Both the position numbers and the translations under genes were made by a program. DNA of 64,000 nt from Brugia malayi (Eukaryota > Nematoda > Chromadorea > Rhabditida > Onchocercidae): positions 274,501 to 338,500 of the forward strand of contig NW_025062479.1 of NCBI RefSeq assembly GCF_000002995.4, in the 5' to 3' direction. Positions 37,501 through 50,441 of this stretch are shown piece after piece. Numbering within the stretch: position 1 is the first letter of the stretch; every line of letters begins with the position of its first letter. Below the pieces are notes generated by a model. The model did no database searches. It was not told the DNA's origin and was given only the letters and a program-made list of their open reading frames with translations.

Positions 37501-40500
37501 ATTCATTTTAAAAATTTGAATCATTCTTAGTAGCTTGTAATTGATTTGTTTTCAATATTTGATAGATTATAGCATAAACGGTCTTCTCTGTGGTGATCCA
37601 CTTGACTTGATTCTCTTCAAAAACACTACTTGGACACTGGACGAAACCATGAATTCAAGAATAGAAGAAACTGCTCGATTTGATATTTTGGCTCCACCGG
37701 TTGTGCGAAGCGTTCTGGGTGCATGTGGTTGTGATCGTGAAATAGAGCTTGCAATTTTGAGACAGTTTACTTTTAGGTAATGCTTATGTCATTTTATAAG
37801 AAGAAAAAGTTGTAAACTACTTCAATTTTCATGTTATTGTCATTTTTTGTTACATTTCAGATATGTTACATTTTTTTTTTGAAACTTTTTCAGCTTTAAA
37901 TTGTGCTATAATTTTGAAAATTTCTTGTTCAATTGAAATTTTATTAGAGTTTTAAAATTTCATTTAATTGGAGATTTTTAGTTCATCTCTGCAACGTATG
38001 TCTGTCATAGTGCATGATCCGGAGGATGAGTCACACGATATGACTTTATATTGCAAAGGTGCTCCAGAAATGATAGCTTCGCTGTGTAAGCCGTCTACTG
38101 TTCCTGTCAACTACAGCGTTCGTTTGTTTGAATCATTTCTCAAAAACAGTACTTGTCATACTTCAGAATTTTGCAGTGTCATTTTTTCTCTCCTCATTCT
38201 TTATCATTTCAATCATAGGACAGAATTTTTTTCTCATTCATAGTTTTTTTTTTTTTTTTTTTTTTTTTTTCACATATATTTGAGTGTTAAATATTTCACT
38301 GTTTTTCGGATATATTTTTTGCTCCAAAATCATTATTTTAAGTACAATAGAAAAATAGAAAGCATAAAGCACAATATTTTGAAATAATTACTAGTTAATA
38401 AATATCTTGTTTTTGTTGGAAATTTTTGTAAATTTGAGATTTTTGACATTTGTTGTTGTTGCGAATATTTGATTGTGTCACTCATTTAATTGTCATTTCT
38501 GTAACATTACAGAATGTCGTGAATGATTATGCACAACACGGATATCGATTAATTGCAGTTGCCTACAAAAAGCTGCATATCAGTTTTCCTAAATCGCAAA
38601 GGGTAAATAGAGAACAAGTTCGTTTTTATTGTTAATTAAATATTTGGAGACTGATTTTCTTCTTGTTTTGTGCTTCAAAATTTTGTATGAGAATAATGTT
38701 TTGGAAAAAATGAATTATTTTAGGTGGAAAATGACTTGACATTGCTAGGTCTGGTGACGATGGAAAATCGATTGAAAACGCATACAGTAAGTGTTATTCG
38801 GCAGCTGAATAAGTAAGTTGTTTGTGAACTTCATAGTTAACTCATTTCTAGAATTAAAACACTGATATAAATTTTAGAGCTCATATTCGGACTGTGATAG
38901 TCATTGATATAAATTTTAGAGCTCACATTCGGACTGTGATGGTCACTGGTGATAACATACTCACAGCTCTTAGTGTTGCTCGTGAATGTGGGATTATACA
39001 GCCTGTAAAGAAAGCTTATATTGTAGAATGTGGTAATCGTGACTCACCAAACTCGAGAATCCCTCTCTTGCTGAAACAGGTTCGGAATTGACGGTGATTT
39101 CATAATGTTTCAGATTTAAATAAAAATCAGCTTTAAGTTGAATGCAATCTGCTCCATTTTCTGCTTATGGTTGCCACTTTTTTCACTGAAAACATGTGGT
39201 AAATGATTTTCGTTTTGTTCAGCTGATGTCAATTTCCTCCAGGCTGCTTCATCATCGGAAGATCTTCTGGATGATTCATCATCAGTTTATGACATGGAAT
39301 CGAGGAGTTTTATAGATCCTACCTATCAGCTTTCAGTATCTGGTTAGACCTCTTTTAAAAATTCACATTTTTGATGCAATTTAAAGTATCAATTGATAGT
39401 TCGGATGTTCAACAATTAGAAGACGCTTTATAGGCCCAACATTCGAAGTTATTTCTCGTGAATACCCTGAATTACTGCTCAAATTTGTGACTGTTTGTGA
39501 TGTTTTTGCACGAATGTCACCTGAACAAAAACAGATGTTAGTAAACAAACTTCAAGAAGTTGAATATACCGTGGCAATGTGTGGTGATGGCGCCAATGAC
39601 TGTGCTGCTTTAAAAGTATTTGCATTTGATTTATATGGCATCATTTACGTCTTCTGATCATCCATAGAGTTTTTTAATTTTAAGGTTAGATTTGTAAGAT
39701 GAGTTTTTTTTATTGTGCAGAAAGGAAGGAAAATATTTTGTATCACTAATAAAAGGCTTTCAGGCAGCTCACGCTGGTATATCGTTGTCGGAAGCAGAAG
39801 CTTCAATTGCAGCTCCATTCACTTCACGTGTACCTGATATTCGTTGCGTTCCAATGATTATCCGTGAAGGTAAAAGTGTTACAGTTAAATGGCATCTTCA
39901 TTCAGAAATATTAGTATATATAACTCGGTAGTAAAATGTTCGTGATTTTTTTTTTTTTTCTTTTAGGTCGAGCAGCTTTGGTAACTTCGTTTGGAATTTT
40001 TAAATATATGGCAAGCTGTTCATTAACTCAGTTTATTTCTGTGATTTTGCTTTATTGGCTTGCTACAAATCTTACAGATTTTCAGGTTATTTCTTTACAT
40101 TGCTAATTTATACCCATTTACAATTGTTGAGTTTAGTTAATGCCGTTTGATTTGCCCAGGTGTATGCAGTTAGTTAATGTTTAAAATTTCAGTTTCTTTT
40201 CATCGATTTATTCTTGGTAACAACAGTGGCTGCATGTTTCGGATATACTCCACCATGTCAAAAGCTTGCAATTTCTCCCCCACCGACGAAATTACTTTCT
40301 TTTGGATCACTGATTTCAGTTGTGGGGCAGCTCTTGATTGTTTTTGTTTTTCAGGTTAGTTTTTTCATTGTAAATGTATAATATGAAAGTTCAAAGAGCT
40401 AAGTTTGTTATTTATTTTATGGCGCAATTTGCTAGCGCACCACATCAGCTATGTTTAAAATTCATTGAAATGAAAAACAGAATTCATTTGACTGATCTCT

Positions 40501-41599
40501 GATTAGTAATTCATTTCAGTTGTCTATTTTTATATATACTGCAGTGCAGCCATGGTTTGTGCCTTATTCTATTCCATTTGGGATTTCTCTTGAGGATAAA
40601 AGAAGTATGCAGGTAACTGTGTACTATTTGTAGGAGAAAATATATTCTTATTATAATTTTTATCTGATCTTATATTTGTTTACTTTTGATAAAATAACGT
40701 AATTATTAGATTTTTGGAAAGATTATGATTCAAATGAAACAATGGCTATAATTTGATTTGCAGGGAACTGCAGTGTTTTGTTTGTCCTCTTTCCAATATT
40801 TAACTTTGGCAGTTATTTATAGTAGAGGGCCTCCATATCGTAAAACGATTTTCAGTAACACTCCTATTTGTGCCTGCCTTGGTTAGTGCAGCATTATTTC
40901 GTTCATTACTCATATTTGTCACAAGAATGACATATATTAAACTGCTTAAAGAGATATTTTGGTACAAGAATTGACGTTTTTGTTTCAGTAATATTAATTT
41001 CTATCTGCGTATGGCTTACAATTAATCCTCCATATTTTGTGGCCAAACATATGCAATATGATCCACTTCCGGAGCCTGGCTATCGAATTTTCATACTTGT
41101 TGTTGCTCTAAATTATATTTTATGCGCCTATTTGTATGAAACAGGTGTTATCGAATACTTGGTTCTTACTGTCCGCGAAAAGTAGGTTACTTTATTTTCT
41201 ATCATTTTGTTTTGTATAATGAAGAGCTTTAATGACCGTTATTTAGGGATGGCAGTTTTCTGGAGTTGTATAGGTTTTCTAAATTCGTTGATTTGATATA
41301 CATTTGTTTACCTTAATATTTTCTACATGGAAGGCACTAGTTTTGATGTTAAATGATGACATTTGTTACAATTTATATGACATGTATTATAAATAACATT
41401 ACAATTTAGATGGCGTAAGAAGCACTCTGCTGAGACGGATGCAGATATGCTAAACAAAAATGAGAAAATTTTGCTTTCGATTAGCAGCAGCCCAAGCTGG
41501 ATTCCAAGCGCAACTGAAGGATCTAGTGATCATTTTGGATTATACTCCTTTTCAAATTCTTCACATATTATTAAGTATTACTCACCGGGATGCTTTTAG
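34533..41599 (+). CDS. P5B-type transport ATPase (ATP13A2/3 family; worm catp-5/6/7 group), complete copy
   Basis: P5B ATPases sit in late endosomes/lysosomes; ATP13A2 exports polyamines. 24 exons, all phases consistent: 34533-34622, 34763-34893, 35104-35299, 35562-35731, 35852-36044, 36163-36291, 36370-36492, 36611-36857, 37036-37139, 37227-37411, 37573-37776, 37982-38105, 38513-38617, 38724-38812, 38920-39079, 39243-39342, 39434-39615, 39764-39869, 39967-40085, 40193-40354, 40520-40612, 40764-40881, 40989-41181, 41410-41599. 1170 residues, normal for the family. Motifs: [10 protein letters not shown] near the start, LRYFTFKKL, actuator TGES at about 294-297, the P5B signature PPALPAAMS from about 422, phosphorylated Asp465 in DKTGTLT, KGAPE at about 616, TGDN at about 706, GDGANDC at about 834, then six C-terminal membrane segments. 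All catalytic motifs are intact. A CTAG acceptor about 33 bp before the ATG could be a trans-splice site. Exon 15 has two possible acceptors (see the 42-bp repeat). Confidence 0.96.
38863..38946. repeat. 42-bp tandem duplication carrying a second splice acceptor (ATPase exon 15, copy 1)
   Basis: Units 38863-38904 and 38905-38946 share TGATATAAATTTTAGAGCTC and the following CA-ATTCGGACTGTGAT-GTCA, differing at three bases. Each contains an ATTTTAG acceptor followed by an AHIRTV coding stretch. Using the first acceptor adds 14 in-frame codons without a stop; using the second gives the normal family sequence into TGDN. Confidence 0.95.
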
Positions 41600-44107
41600 C
41601 GGAATTTGAATAGGTTTGAATTAGGGATAACTTTTATTTGGTGTTTCCAAAAGAGATTCCATTGAAGTATTTACTACTACAGAAAATTTATTCCGTTATA
41701 ATTAAATTTTAAAGAAAATTAATACTTTAGACGTCCGCTACTTCAGGAATTCTTTTCTTTGATTTTTCCATCAACTATGGTTGGTTTTAATTTTTAATTC
41801 TCTCATTAATTTGGACATGTTGCCCACTGTACAATGCTCACTAATTCATTTTTCAATTAAAATAAAAAAAAAGAAATAGCACAGTTTCAAAAACTATTTT
41901 TTGCATAACAAAACATCTATATGTTGTTATTGTTCATTGTAAAAAAAAAGTTGTTGAATTATTTCCATACGATCTATTTTGTTACTTTGTAATGTTGTCA
42001 TTTTTCATAGTTTTATTCATGCTGTTGCTGAAGAAAGTTTAACTTATATTGATTGGAAAATTAAAGAAAGCGGAAAGTGAACTTTTAGGTTAGTGAGAGA
42101 CATTATGAGCTGATCGTAGTTATGTTTTTAATTTTTTCTGATTGGTATTTTAGAAAAGATTGCTGCTAACTGTTACTGTTTTCCTGCAGTTGTTTAAAGT
42201 TTCACTTTTTTTTCCTGCTTATTTTTGGATTTTAATGGATTGTGTGACTTTAATATTCCACTTACAATCATTTTTCAATAAAATAGATTTGGTAGCTCAT
42301 CCGTTGATAGCGTTTTATCATCTTATGCTAACTAGCTAGCAGATGTGATTTCTTTATATTTATAATTGAATCATACCTATCAAAGTAAGTCGATTATTTC
42401 TTAATGCGTTCCACAAAGTATCTAGCTTCCATCGTCAGTCCCGTTTATCTCTTCGTCACTCATTTTATTGGAAATACTTGAACAGTATTCAGCCAATACA
42501 ATGACGATTTGTTTCATATTGTATCCTCTTAAGGATATCACCTGTAACTTAATTATCTTTCGGAGTGTGTTTACAGATTATGTGTATTGCTTAAGCTAAT
42601 TGAGCATCTTTAAAGGTAATGTGTTGGTATACAATGGCGAAATGAATCGTGAAGTAGTATCACCGGTGAGAGTTAGTTGTTCGTTGCTAAGAAATTGTTA
42701 ATTGTTGATCATTTATGAATTACGGCGCGTATTGTGCCAATTTGTATCATTCGACAAAAAACAAAAAAGCATGCCACACCACGAAATCTGGGAGAACAAG
42801 CTACTTTGATCAGTGACAAGAAATTGGGAGTAACAACAGTGGTGTTAGGTTTTCTTGCTGAGTACAGGTGATTTTCTGGTAAATGAGAGGCTTGCTTGTT
42901 CTGCTATCGAGGCATAGTTTGAAGCTATAGGTGAATTCGATTCCATAAAGTTTGCACGCTTTTATCTCGCTGTGAAATGATACTATTTCGAATTAAGTAT
43001 GGCGATGATGTTACACTTCGTAACACATTTAGGAACTCATTACAGAACTCTAAAATTTATCCGTAATGGAGGATAAAAGCCGCCAAAAATATTTTAATTT
43101 AATATTTTAATAAAATGTTTAATAAAGTGTCACTAACAAACAAACTAATTTTGATATCGGTAATGCAAAAATGTAAGGAGATATGACGAAATTGCTTCAA
43201 AATGTTTCCCTCAAGAAGAATTTCTTTCTTTCTAGGACAGAGTTAGAAGGAAATTTTATAAACACAAATTGAAGAGAGTGGGGTAGTTGGTAAGTAAAAC
43301 GCAGATTTTGAAATTGTGGTTCAAGTGTATATTTTCAGGCTTGCGGTGGATAAGATATTTTCAGGAGTAGGTAAAATATTCGAAGAACCCACGAAGTTGG
43401 ATTATTAACATTAGAAAGTTATGGTTGAGACAACCAAACGAATTTAGCTTACTTACTGTTTACTCTGCAAGGTGCTAAATATCGGCTTAAATGATAAATT
43501 TTTATTTAAACAAATACTGCCACCGAATTCGGTTACAGTTGACTCGTAATTATTACACATCGAACATGCGAGCATATTGATGAACGATAACAAACGAATC
43601 AGCGAAAATGACTAACTGACAACCCAGAGTGACGTAAGTAAAGTGGAAATCATTCCACAATTTCAAAAGAAAAGTTATAGGAATTAATAATGGACATCAT
43701 CCCTGTAATACGTGGCAACCGAAGAAAGCGCAATAATTTAAGAGAATACAAAGCAATGATGTGTTTTACAAAGCAATAATGTATTTTAGTTAAAAGAATA
43801 AATCACTAACATAAACGTTTAACGTTGTGTATTCTTTCAAAAAAGTTGTACGAAATTTATATAATACTTCTGCTGTGCAAGATCCTTAGTAATAAAGAAA
43901 AGGTGATAGGAATGAACGAAACACAAGAAATGTGAAAACAATAAAGAATTATAAAAACAGATTTAGTTAATCAGATTGTTCCATTTTCCACGAATGCATG
44001 ATCATTTTCACGTCCCCTGCATGCATGCACACTTCTCATGGAAAATGCTAACATTCTTCAAACATATTTGTAATCAAATAACAATAAACAAGCCTGCCGA
44101 ATTCCAC
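41600..44107. other. Intergenic region between convergent ATPase and SLC7 genes
   Basis: About 2.5 kb where both neighbours end. Strongly AT-rich with many AATAAA-like signals (for example near 42,280 for the ATPase). I see no coding exon, RNA gene or repeat array. Confidence 0.5.
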
Positions 44108-47088
44108 TCATGATTCCTTCGCATCGTCCACAACAATAAACAACTTTTGGATGAATTTAGTCATTATTTCTGCAATTTCACCAAGTTGATTTACTTTATC
44201 ATGTTGAAAGAAAAAGATTCACAATGCAACTAGCAAACAATTAACAAAAAAGAAGCAGAAAGCTTCTTGGTGTGTCGAAACCCTAACTATTACCTTATTC
44301 TTGAGGCTAGCAATAAAACATAGATAGAATCATATGTCAAAATACCTGAAGCTATCCCAATGCATCTTGGCTTACTTTTCCATGCCACAAATATTAAATA
44401 AACAGGAATCGCAGTAAGCATTATTCCGATACCAATTGCTGAAAAAAAAATATATATATCTCTAAAAATCTATCGAAAAAGTAACCCAGAAAAACAAGAG
44501 AAATGAGAAAGTCATCTCTTTTGAATAAAGGAACGGACCTGTATCCTTCGGTGAACCAACAATAGGAACGACCACTAAAGCAACACAACCAATTAAGAAA
44601 ATTATCGGAAACAATAGGTTAACCTGGAAAACATGAGTCAGAGGATCTGAATAGAAAGTTGATATTAATCTCTAAGAAAAACCAAAAAAAAAAAAAAAAA
44701 AAAAAGATCCTGAATAACGCACGAAATATTAACCTTGATAGGCCTTTCAGCATCCGGCATTTTTTTTCGTAACCAAAACAGTGCTGCAATCACACAGGCA
44801 ATAGCCAACCAATACACTATTTGGATATAATTGATAAGTGAAAAGACATTGTTGGACAAACTGAGAAAAGCTATGGAAAGCAATCCCTAAAAAATACCAT
44901 AATTTCATATGCCATGAAGAAATATTAAGTCTTCTCATTATACGGCTAAAAAATGCTAAGTTAGTATTATTAAGTAAACATTATAAATTGATTAGAAATT
45001 TGTGGCATCATAGTGGAAAAAATCTCGCAGTGTTCCATTACCTCAATTTCAGAATCATTCATAACAATTAGGGTTCACGAAAACCATAACAAACCGTAAA
45101 AATGACTGCAGGAATTGGCGTACGGGTATTTTTATTAATCATTGTTAAAACCAGCGGCATGTGTCCTTCTCGTGCTCCAACGTAGAATAACCTGAGAATA
45201 AACTTGGTAAACAAAAATCAAAATCTTTATTTTTGAAGAGTCTTATGAAAAGTTTTGAAAAGCCTTGTTCAAAAACCTGGATGAAGTGAAAATTACTCCA
45301 TTCGCTGAACCAATTGTCGAACATGCAACGAATATGGGCATTACAAAGGCAAATGGCCCAAACGTTTTATTAGCGAATTCCTAAAATAAAAAACACATGT
45401 TCCAGTCTGAATTCGATTATATAATAACAGACTCTAATTTATTAAAAATTCATGTTGCAATACACTAACATACGCTTACTTTCCAAATAAATAAGTAAAT
45501 ACTTCAAAGAGAAAGTGCAAACACAACTTACAACAGCAACTGCTGGACTACTCAACATGTCATCCGGTGTGATCACCGTATATAAAGCAACATTTGTTAA
45601 CGTGTAGATTACCGTGCACACAGTACATGATATTGCAATTGCCAATGGCAAATTTCTGAAAAAACTTTTCAGTACACCATAACATTAGTTCATCATTACC
45701 AGCTACATAGTTCGTGCTGAACAAAAGAAACGTTAACACTATGGATGCGATGAGCAAAAGAATAACAAATACATAATGGACAAATAATTTTGTAATTAAT
45801 GAACCAATATAATTATCCATTCAAAAATAGCTCAAATACATCGCCGTTACATTACAAAATTTAATGAAAAAAAGTACCGCCTCGGACTTTGTAATTCCTC
45901 AACGATGAAATTTAAATAATTCCATCCCTGATATGCAAAAAGACCGGAATAAAACGCCAGCGATGCAGTCCCAACGTCAGGCGTCGTATTTTCGAACATA
46001 TTTTCAAACGACTCTCTGTACTGTGGTTTTCCTGTAAGTGGGTGTCCATAAAATGGAATGTAAACTAATATTAATACGCACGACTACAAATAAACCATAA
46101 ACCATATATTATCACAAAAAGAGAAAAAAAAAAAACACAACAAACATGACAGAGGAAAAGAAAACCTGATATTAGCAGCACTGCACCAGTGCCAATAATC
46201 AAACACAGTGCAAACAGTTTTGCAACAGTGAAAAAATCCTGAACGAAAGTTGCTAATCGTATTGACATGCAATTTATTGCTGTCAGAATTACTGTAACAA
46301 ACATAAAAATTAATTAAAACAACAATGTTAGTTCACTTAAAAAAGTTCCCAAAATATTAGTGAATTAGTTTGTTCCTATTCCTCTCTCAAGCAACTACGT
46401 CAAATCAAATTTAAAACAGTTAAAATCTTTTCTGTAATAACCTACCAAGTAAAACTGTTGCAAGCAATGCCGGAAGTTCGGCAGGTGGATCACAATTTGG
46501 ATAAAATGGTCGCAGCATATAAATCGCAAAAGTCAACGCTACAACGGTGCAAGTACAAGGTCTGAAATCAGATATGATAGCAAATAAAAATGGAAGGTTC
46601 GAAAATAAAATACAAGTAGTTTTCGACAACAAGCGTAATATGATCTTGAAATTCACCTAACTACTATAGCTTCAACCCAAAGACGTATGAAAGCCAGAAA
46701 GGGACCAAATGATTCCATAATATACGCATAATCTCCACCCGACTTGTGAATTAGAGTACCAAGTTCGGCGTAACAGTAAGCACCAACTGCAGCGAACAAA
46801 CCACAAGCAACCCAAACAATCAACGATAACCCGACACTTCCCGCTTCTAAAATTAAAAATATCCGTTAATGCAGCAGAAAACGTAATCAGCAAGGAAATG
46901 AAGAAATAAATAATCTAAAAAAAGTAGATTAATGACTACAACCCACTTTCTTGGACACCCGTCGGTGACACGAATATCCCAGATCCAATGATACAGCCAA
47001 CGATTATAGAAACACCATTGAACAGTGTGAGTGATTTCGCAAGGCCAACGGTGTCATCTTTTGGGGAAGCACCATTTTTTGAGCCCAT
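44108..47088 (-). CDS. SLC7 family L-type amino-acid transporter light chain (LAT/aat type)
   Basis: An APC-superfamily exchanger of neutral or cationic amino acids in the plasma membrane, usually paired with a 4F2hc/SLC3 glycoprotein. Twelve minus-strand exons in phase: 46947-47088, 46657-46846, 46446-46561, 46166-46291, 45878-46031, 45532-45655, 45277-45380, 45095-45191, 44734-44886, 44539-44623, 44346-44438, 44108-44169; 481 residues with about 12 hydrophobic segments. Key marks: substrate-binding GSGIF at 35-39 in a [19 protein letters not shown] block, [40 protein letters not shown], Cys134 in YPNCDPP where light chains form the disulfide to the heavy chain, [27 protein letters not shown]. 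The short hydrophilic tail ends KESstop. A TTTTCAG acceptor about 20 bp upstream of the ATG may accept a spliced leader. Closest by eye to the SLC7A5-8 and C. elegans aat-1/2/3 type; no paralogue assigned. Confidence 0.94.
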
Positions 47089-47109
47089 CCTAATGATGAC
47101 AGTAAAAAC

Positions 47110-50100
47110 TGAAAATGGGTTCCACCTAATTTAAATAATTAGTAATATCATGATGTAAACATAGGTCAATAAATGGATTATATAAATAAATATATACATA
47201 TATTTAAAACTAATAACATGGAAATCCAAGAAAATAGCACGGCACAATGATACAAAAACCTTAACCAGAAATCTCCAGTTAAGTTTGTGGATAAAAATTG
47301 AATTGAATTAAAGGAACAATCATAGAAGCATTGATAACTTCCAACATATCTATCCCCCAAATTTTACAGCAACAAGATCATTCTAAAATTTCCAAACCAA
47401 TTTAAATCCCCCAACAAATCCCTGGTCCCATTTGGCTGTTGCTTGGATATGGCCGCATTATGAATGAACGATATCTCAACCCAGACAGATGGCTTACTGT
47501 TTCGTTATTATCGGACGGCACTCGTAAATAACATATAAGTTAGACCGGTAGCAATTATTCATATGGTCCAACGAAAAATCCTTAGAAATCAGTTATTCAG
47601 GATGCCACTCCAACTAGAATCACGGACTTCGTTTCTGTTTGCTACTTTTAGGTCGATGCATTTAATCTTTAAATACTTTTAAAAATGTCTGATCAAACAC
47701 CACATAGTTTTTCAATCTCATATGTCTACACTTTCCCAAATACATCCCAGGTACAATTGGAGAAGGTATACTCCCCTCCTCCCTTCCCCCCTTCTCCCCC
47801 CCTATGAAAAATCACGGCAAATCTTCATTGGAAGTTCCCGAAAAAAAAGAAAGGAAAATGCTGAAAAGGGATGAAATTAAAGAGCAAAAACCACGCTTAT
47901 AATGCTGATTTTTGATCACAAAGCCTCTTTGTGTGATAGCAATAATCATATTCCTGTAAATTCACATATTTCGAGAACAAAGAACAGTCATAATGGATCA
48001 AAGGCGATATCCAAGTAGCAACCCTTTATGTAGAAAGCTCTTTCATTTTTTTATCGCTTTTCAAAGTATCAGGTCATTTTTTAAATCACACATCTTATTT
48101 TTAGAATTCGATCTTTCCAACTGGGCTCCCCCAATCACTTCACATAACGAGGGAAAGGTAACTTCTTAATAGGACAAGGTTAAAAAAGTTACTATGCAAT
48201 AAATTCACACCGGAAATTCTGGCCATTTCACTTGTATCTTTTTTGTAATTTTTTACGTTTTGTTACACCTTACGTTCATTCTTACAGATTTAAGTAAATA
48301 GAATTCGGAATTTCAACTTATCGGAGGTAAAATTTCTAAACATTGAACAAAAAAATACAGAAATTCTTCATTACAACGATCTCTTGTTTTTTGAAAAAAA
48401 AAAAAATACATGTCATGAAATGGAGAATTGCACCAGATATTGCACCAGATTAAGGTATCCGTCGAGTGATTCGTAAAGGATACGCTATGATGACAGAAAT
48501 AGGAATGATTATAGGAAAAAAGGCAAACATGTCACGCTTGATAGCAAAATACATCATTACTATTGCTGCCATGTAGAAAAATATTTGTTTGTTGCACGTG
48601 TCTGTTTACGACGAAATTTGTTATTCAGCCTTTTAAAATTATTCTCTTAAATACCGATATGGAATTCATGCTACAATACTGAAGTCAGAACTGTCTTTTG
48701 TTGACTGATTGATCACTCTACCAATAACCCTTTCATCAGATTTAAAGACGAATTATTGTAGGAAGAATAGTTTTCGATCCTTGTTCTCAAACAACCATTG
48801 GGAAATTGGAAAATCAAGAAAAAATACGACAAAGTACAAAGCCTTTTACATCAAAGAAGAATGGCAATGGAAATGTAACGGCGCAGTAGTGTTATTTTCG
48901 CTAAGAAACACAATATTACTAATATACTTGCCATCAGCAAGTTATTACTAATCTCCTTTTGCAGTCAAATATGTTTTTAGTCGTTCAGAAAGTATGTACC
49001 ATTGGTAGAGACACATGTATGTAGAAGAATTTCGACCACTGGTGCTTTTTTGGCCTACCATTATGCTTAATAACTGAGAATCATGAAGTGCTCCTGCTGA
49101 TTCAGAAATGAAGTGATTGAGAGGAAATACGAAGGTACCTGATAACAACACTTATGAAAGGTGTAAACCGAAACAGACAGAATGAGTTTGAGTTCAAATG
49201 ATACCGTATGAAATAGGTGGGTGACTACCTATTTTCAAAGAAAACATCGATAACTCCAACTTAACTAAATCACTTATATACATTGCACTATCACACAATC
49301 AATACTTAAATATTTAATAAGTTTTTCCGTAAAGCAAGTACACAAATTTAGAACTCAACATTGCATATATTTGAGAAGAACTTTTGGACACTTAAATAAC
49401 AACATCATTATGTGCGACTCAGTCTTGTCACCTGTACAGACACCTCCCTTGCTGATTAACCTAATCAATAGTTGTCGTATTTTAAAATAAACGAATTTTC
49501 TACAGGACTCCAGCTGACTTCTAAAAGAAGAATGTCTTCTGTCAGTTGACCGATAATTTCTAAAAAAAAAACCGCGAACGACAAGTTTACAGCTCACAAC
49601 ATTACATAACAACCTTTGCATGTTTTCGCACAATACCACATTTGCCCTTGCCTCACCCAAATATGCACTACGGTTATTACAGTAGCATTCAAATAACTAT
49701 TATCACAGCAATATTATATTCGCATTTCCAGTATTCTCGACTGCCAATTTAACATCTATCTGCATCAGATGCAGAGAACTCTACTGTGGATTTAAGAAAT
49801 GACCACTGGTCAGTAGCATCCCCAGCAGCTACACATTCCCATGGGTAGAAAATCCACTGGAGTACCCGTCCCCCGCGTTCCTCAGCTACTTTAAAGCAGT
49901 TTATGGTAAACTATGCATGCAATCAATACTTCGTTTCCTTTTGTAACCCCGCACGAGCACTCTTCGATGAATTATTCATACAAGAATTCATCCCGCCTCT
50001 CCTTCAAATACGAAAATATCGAAACATTACACTCGTCCTCCTCCTTCTCTGCCCTTCCTTCTGTCTCCTCCCTTGTACTGGAAACACTTTGACTGCAGCA

Positions 50101-50321
50101 ACCTTTTTCATCTTTTTCACATTCTGCAATATATTTTGCGGTCGTCTTTGCTGTTGTTCTCGCTCTGTCTCGTCGATGTTATAATCTCTGCTACCCTCTC
50201 ATCTATCACACTATTCCTTGTCCTATTTGAATGTCAACAGCCTGCTCCAAAACAACTCTTGCTTTCGAGATCCCGTACTCTATTACCGGTTGTCATTCGG
50301 GATTTTTGTATTACTTCTTTC
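47110..50321. other. SLC7 upstream region and end of the duplication unit
   Basis: About 3.2 kb without a supported gene. Open frames such as 48709-48951 (+) and 49355-49660 (-) lack family or splice support. A C-rich tract (CTCCCCTCCTCCCTTCCCCC) lies near 47,772, and the last 350 bp before the junction are markedly pyrimidine-rich on the plus strand. Confidence 0.5.
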
Positions 50322-50330
50322 TCCAATATT
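50315..50330. other. Duplication junction
   Basis: At 50321/50322 the unique sequence ...ACTTCTTTC meets TCCAATATTTCGC, the start of the repeated segment. At the first copy the left flank instead reads ...ACATCCGA before the same TCCAAT. No inserted bases are evident. This is the only novel junction of the rearrangement inside the window. Confidence 0.95.
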
Positions 50331-50441
50331 TCGCTTTTTTATTCAAAAACATTTGTAATAAAATATTTTCTAAAAATCAAACTCTTTCCTCAATATTATG
50401 AACAACAAATTATTTACAGTATTCATAAGTGGTCATTTCAG

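Larger units (their letters stand above)
26974..50321. repeat. First copy of a 23,348-bp direct (tandem) duplication unit
   Basis: Sequence from TCCAATATTTCGCTTTTTTA at 26974 recurs from 50322. The match is followed base by base to 40639/64000. Offsets drift from 23,348 to 23,361 through small indels, chiefly homopolymer length. The unit contains PAN/TSP1 exons 3-11, the entire P5B ATPase gene, the SLC7 gene and about 3.2 kb of sequence upstream of SLC7. Whether SLC7 is also present twice cannot be seen, as the window ends in the second ATPase gene. Confidence 0.97.

Noticed and set aside
44665..47360. Several short hydrophobic minus-strand frames as separate small membrane proteins
   Set aside because: They are exons of the SLC7 gene or intron read-through of them.
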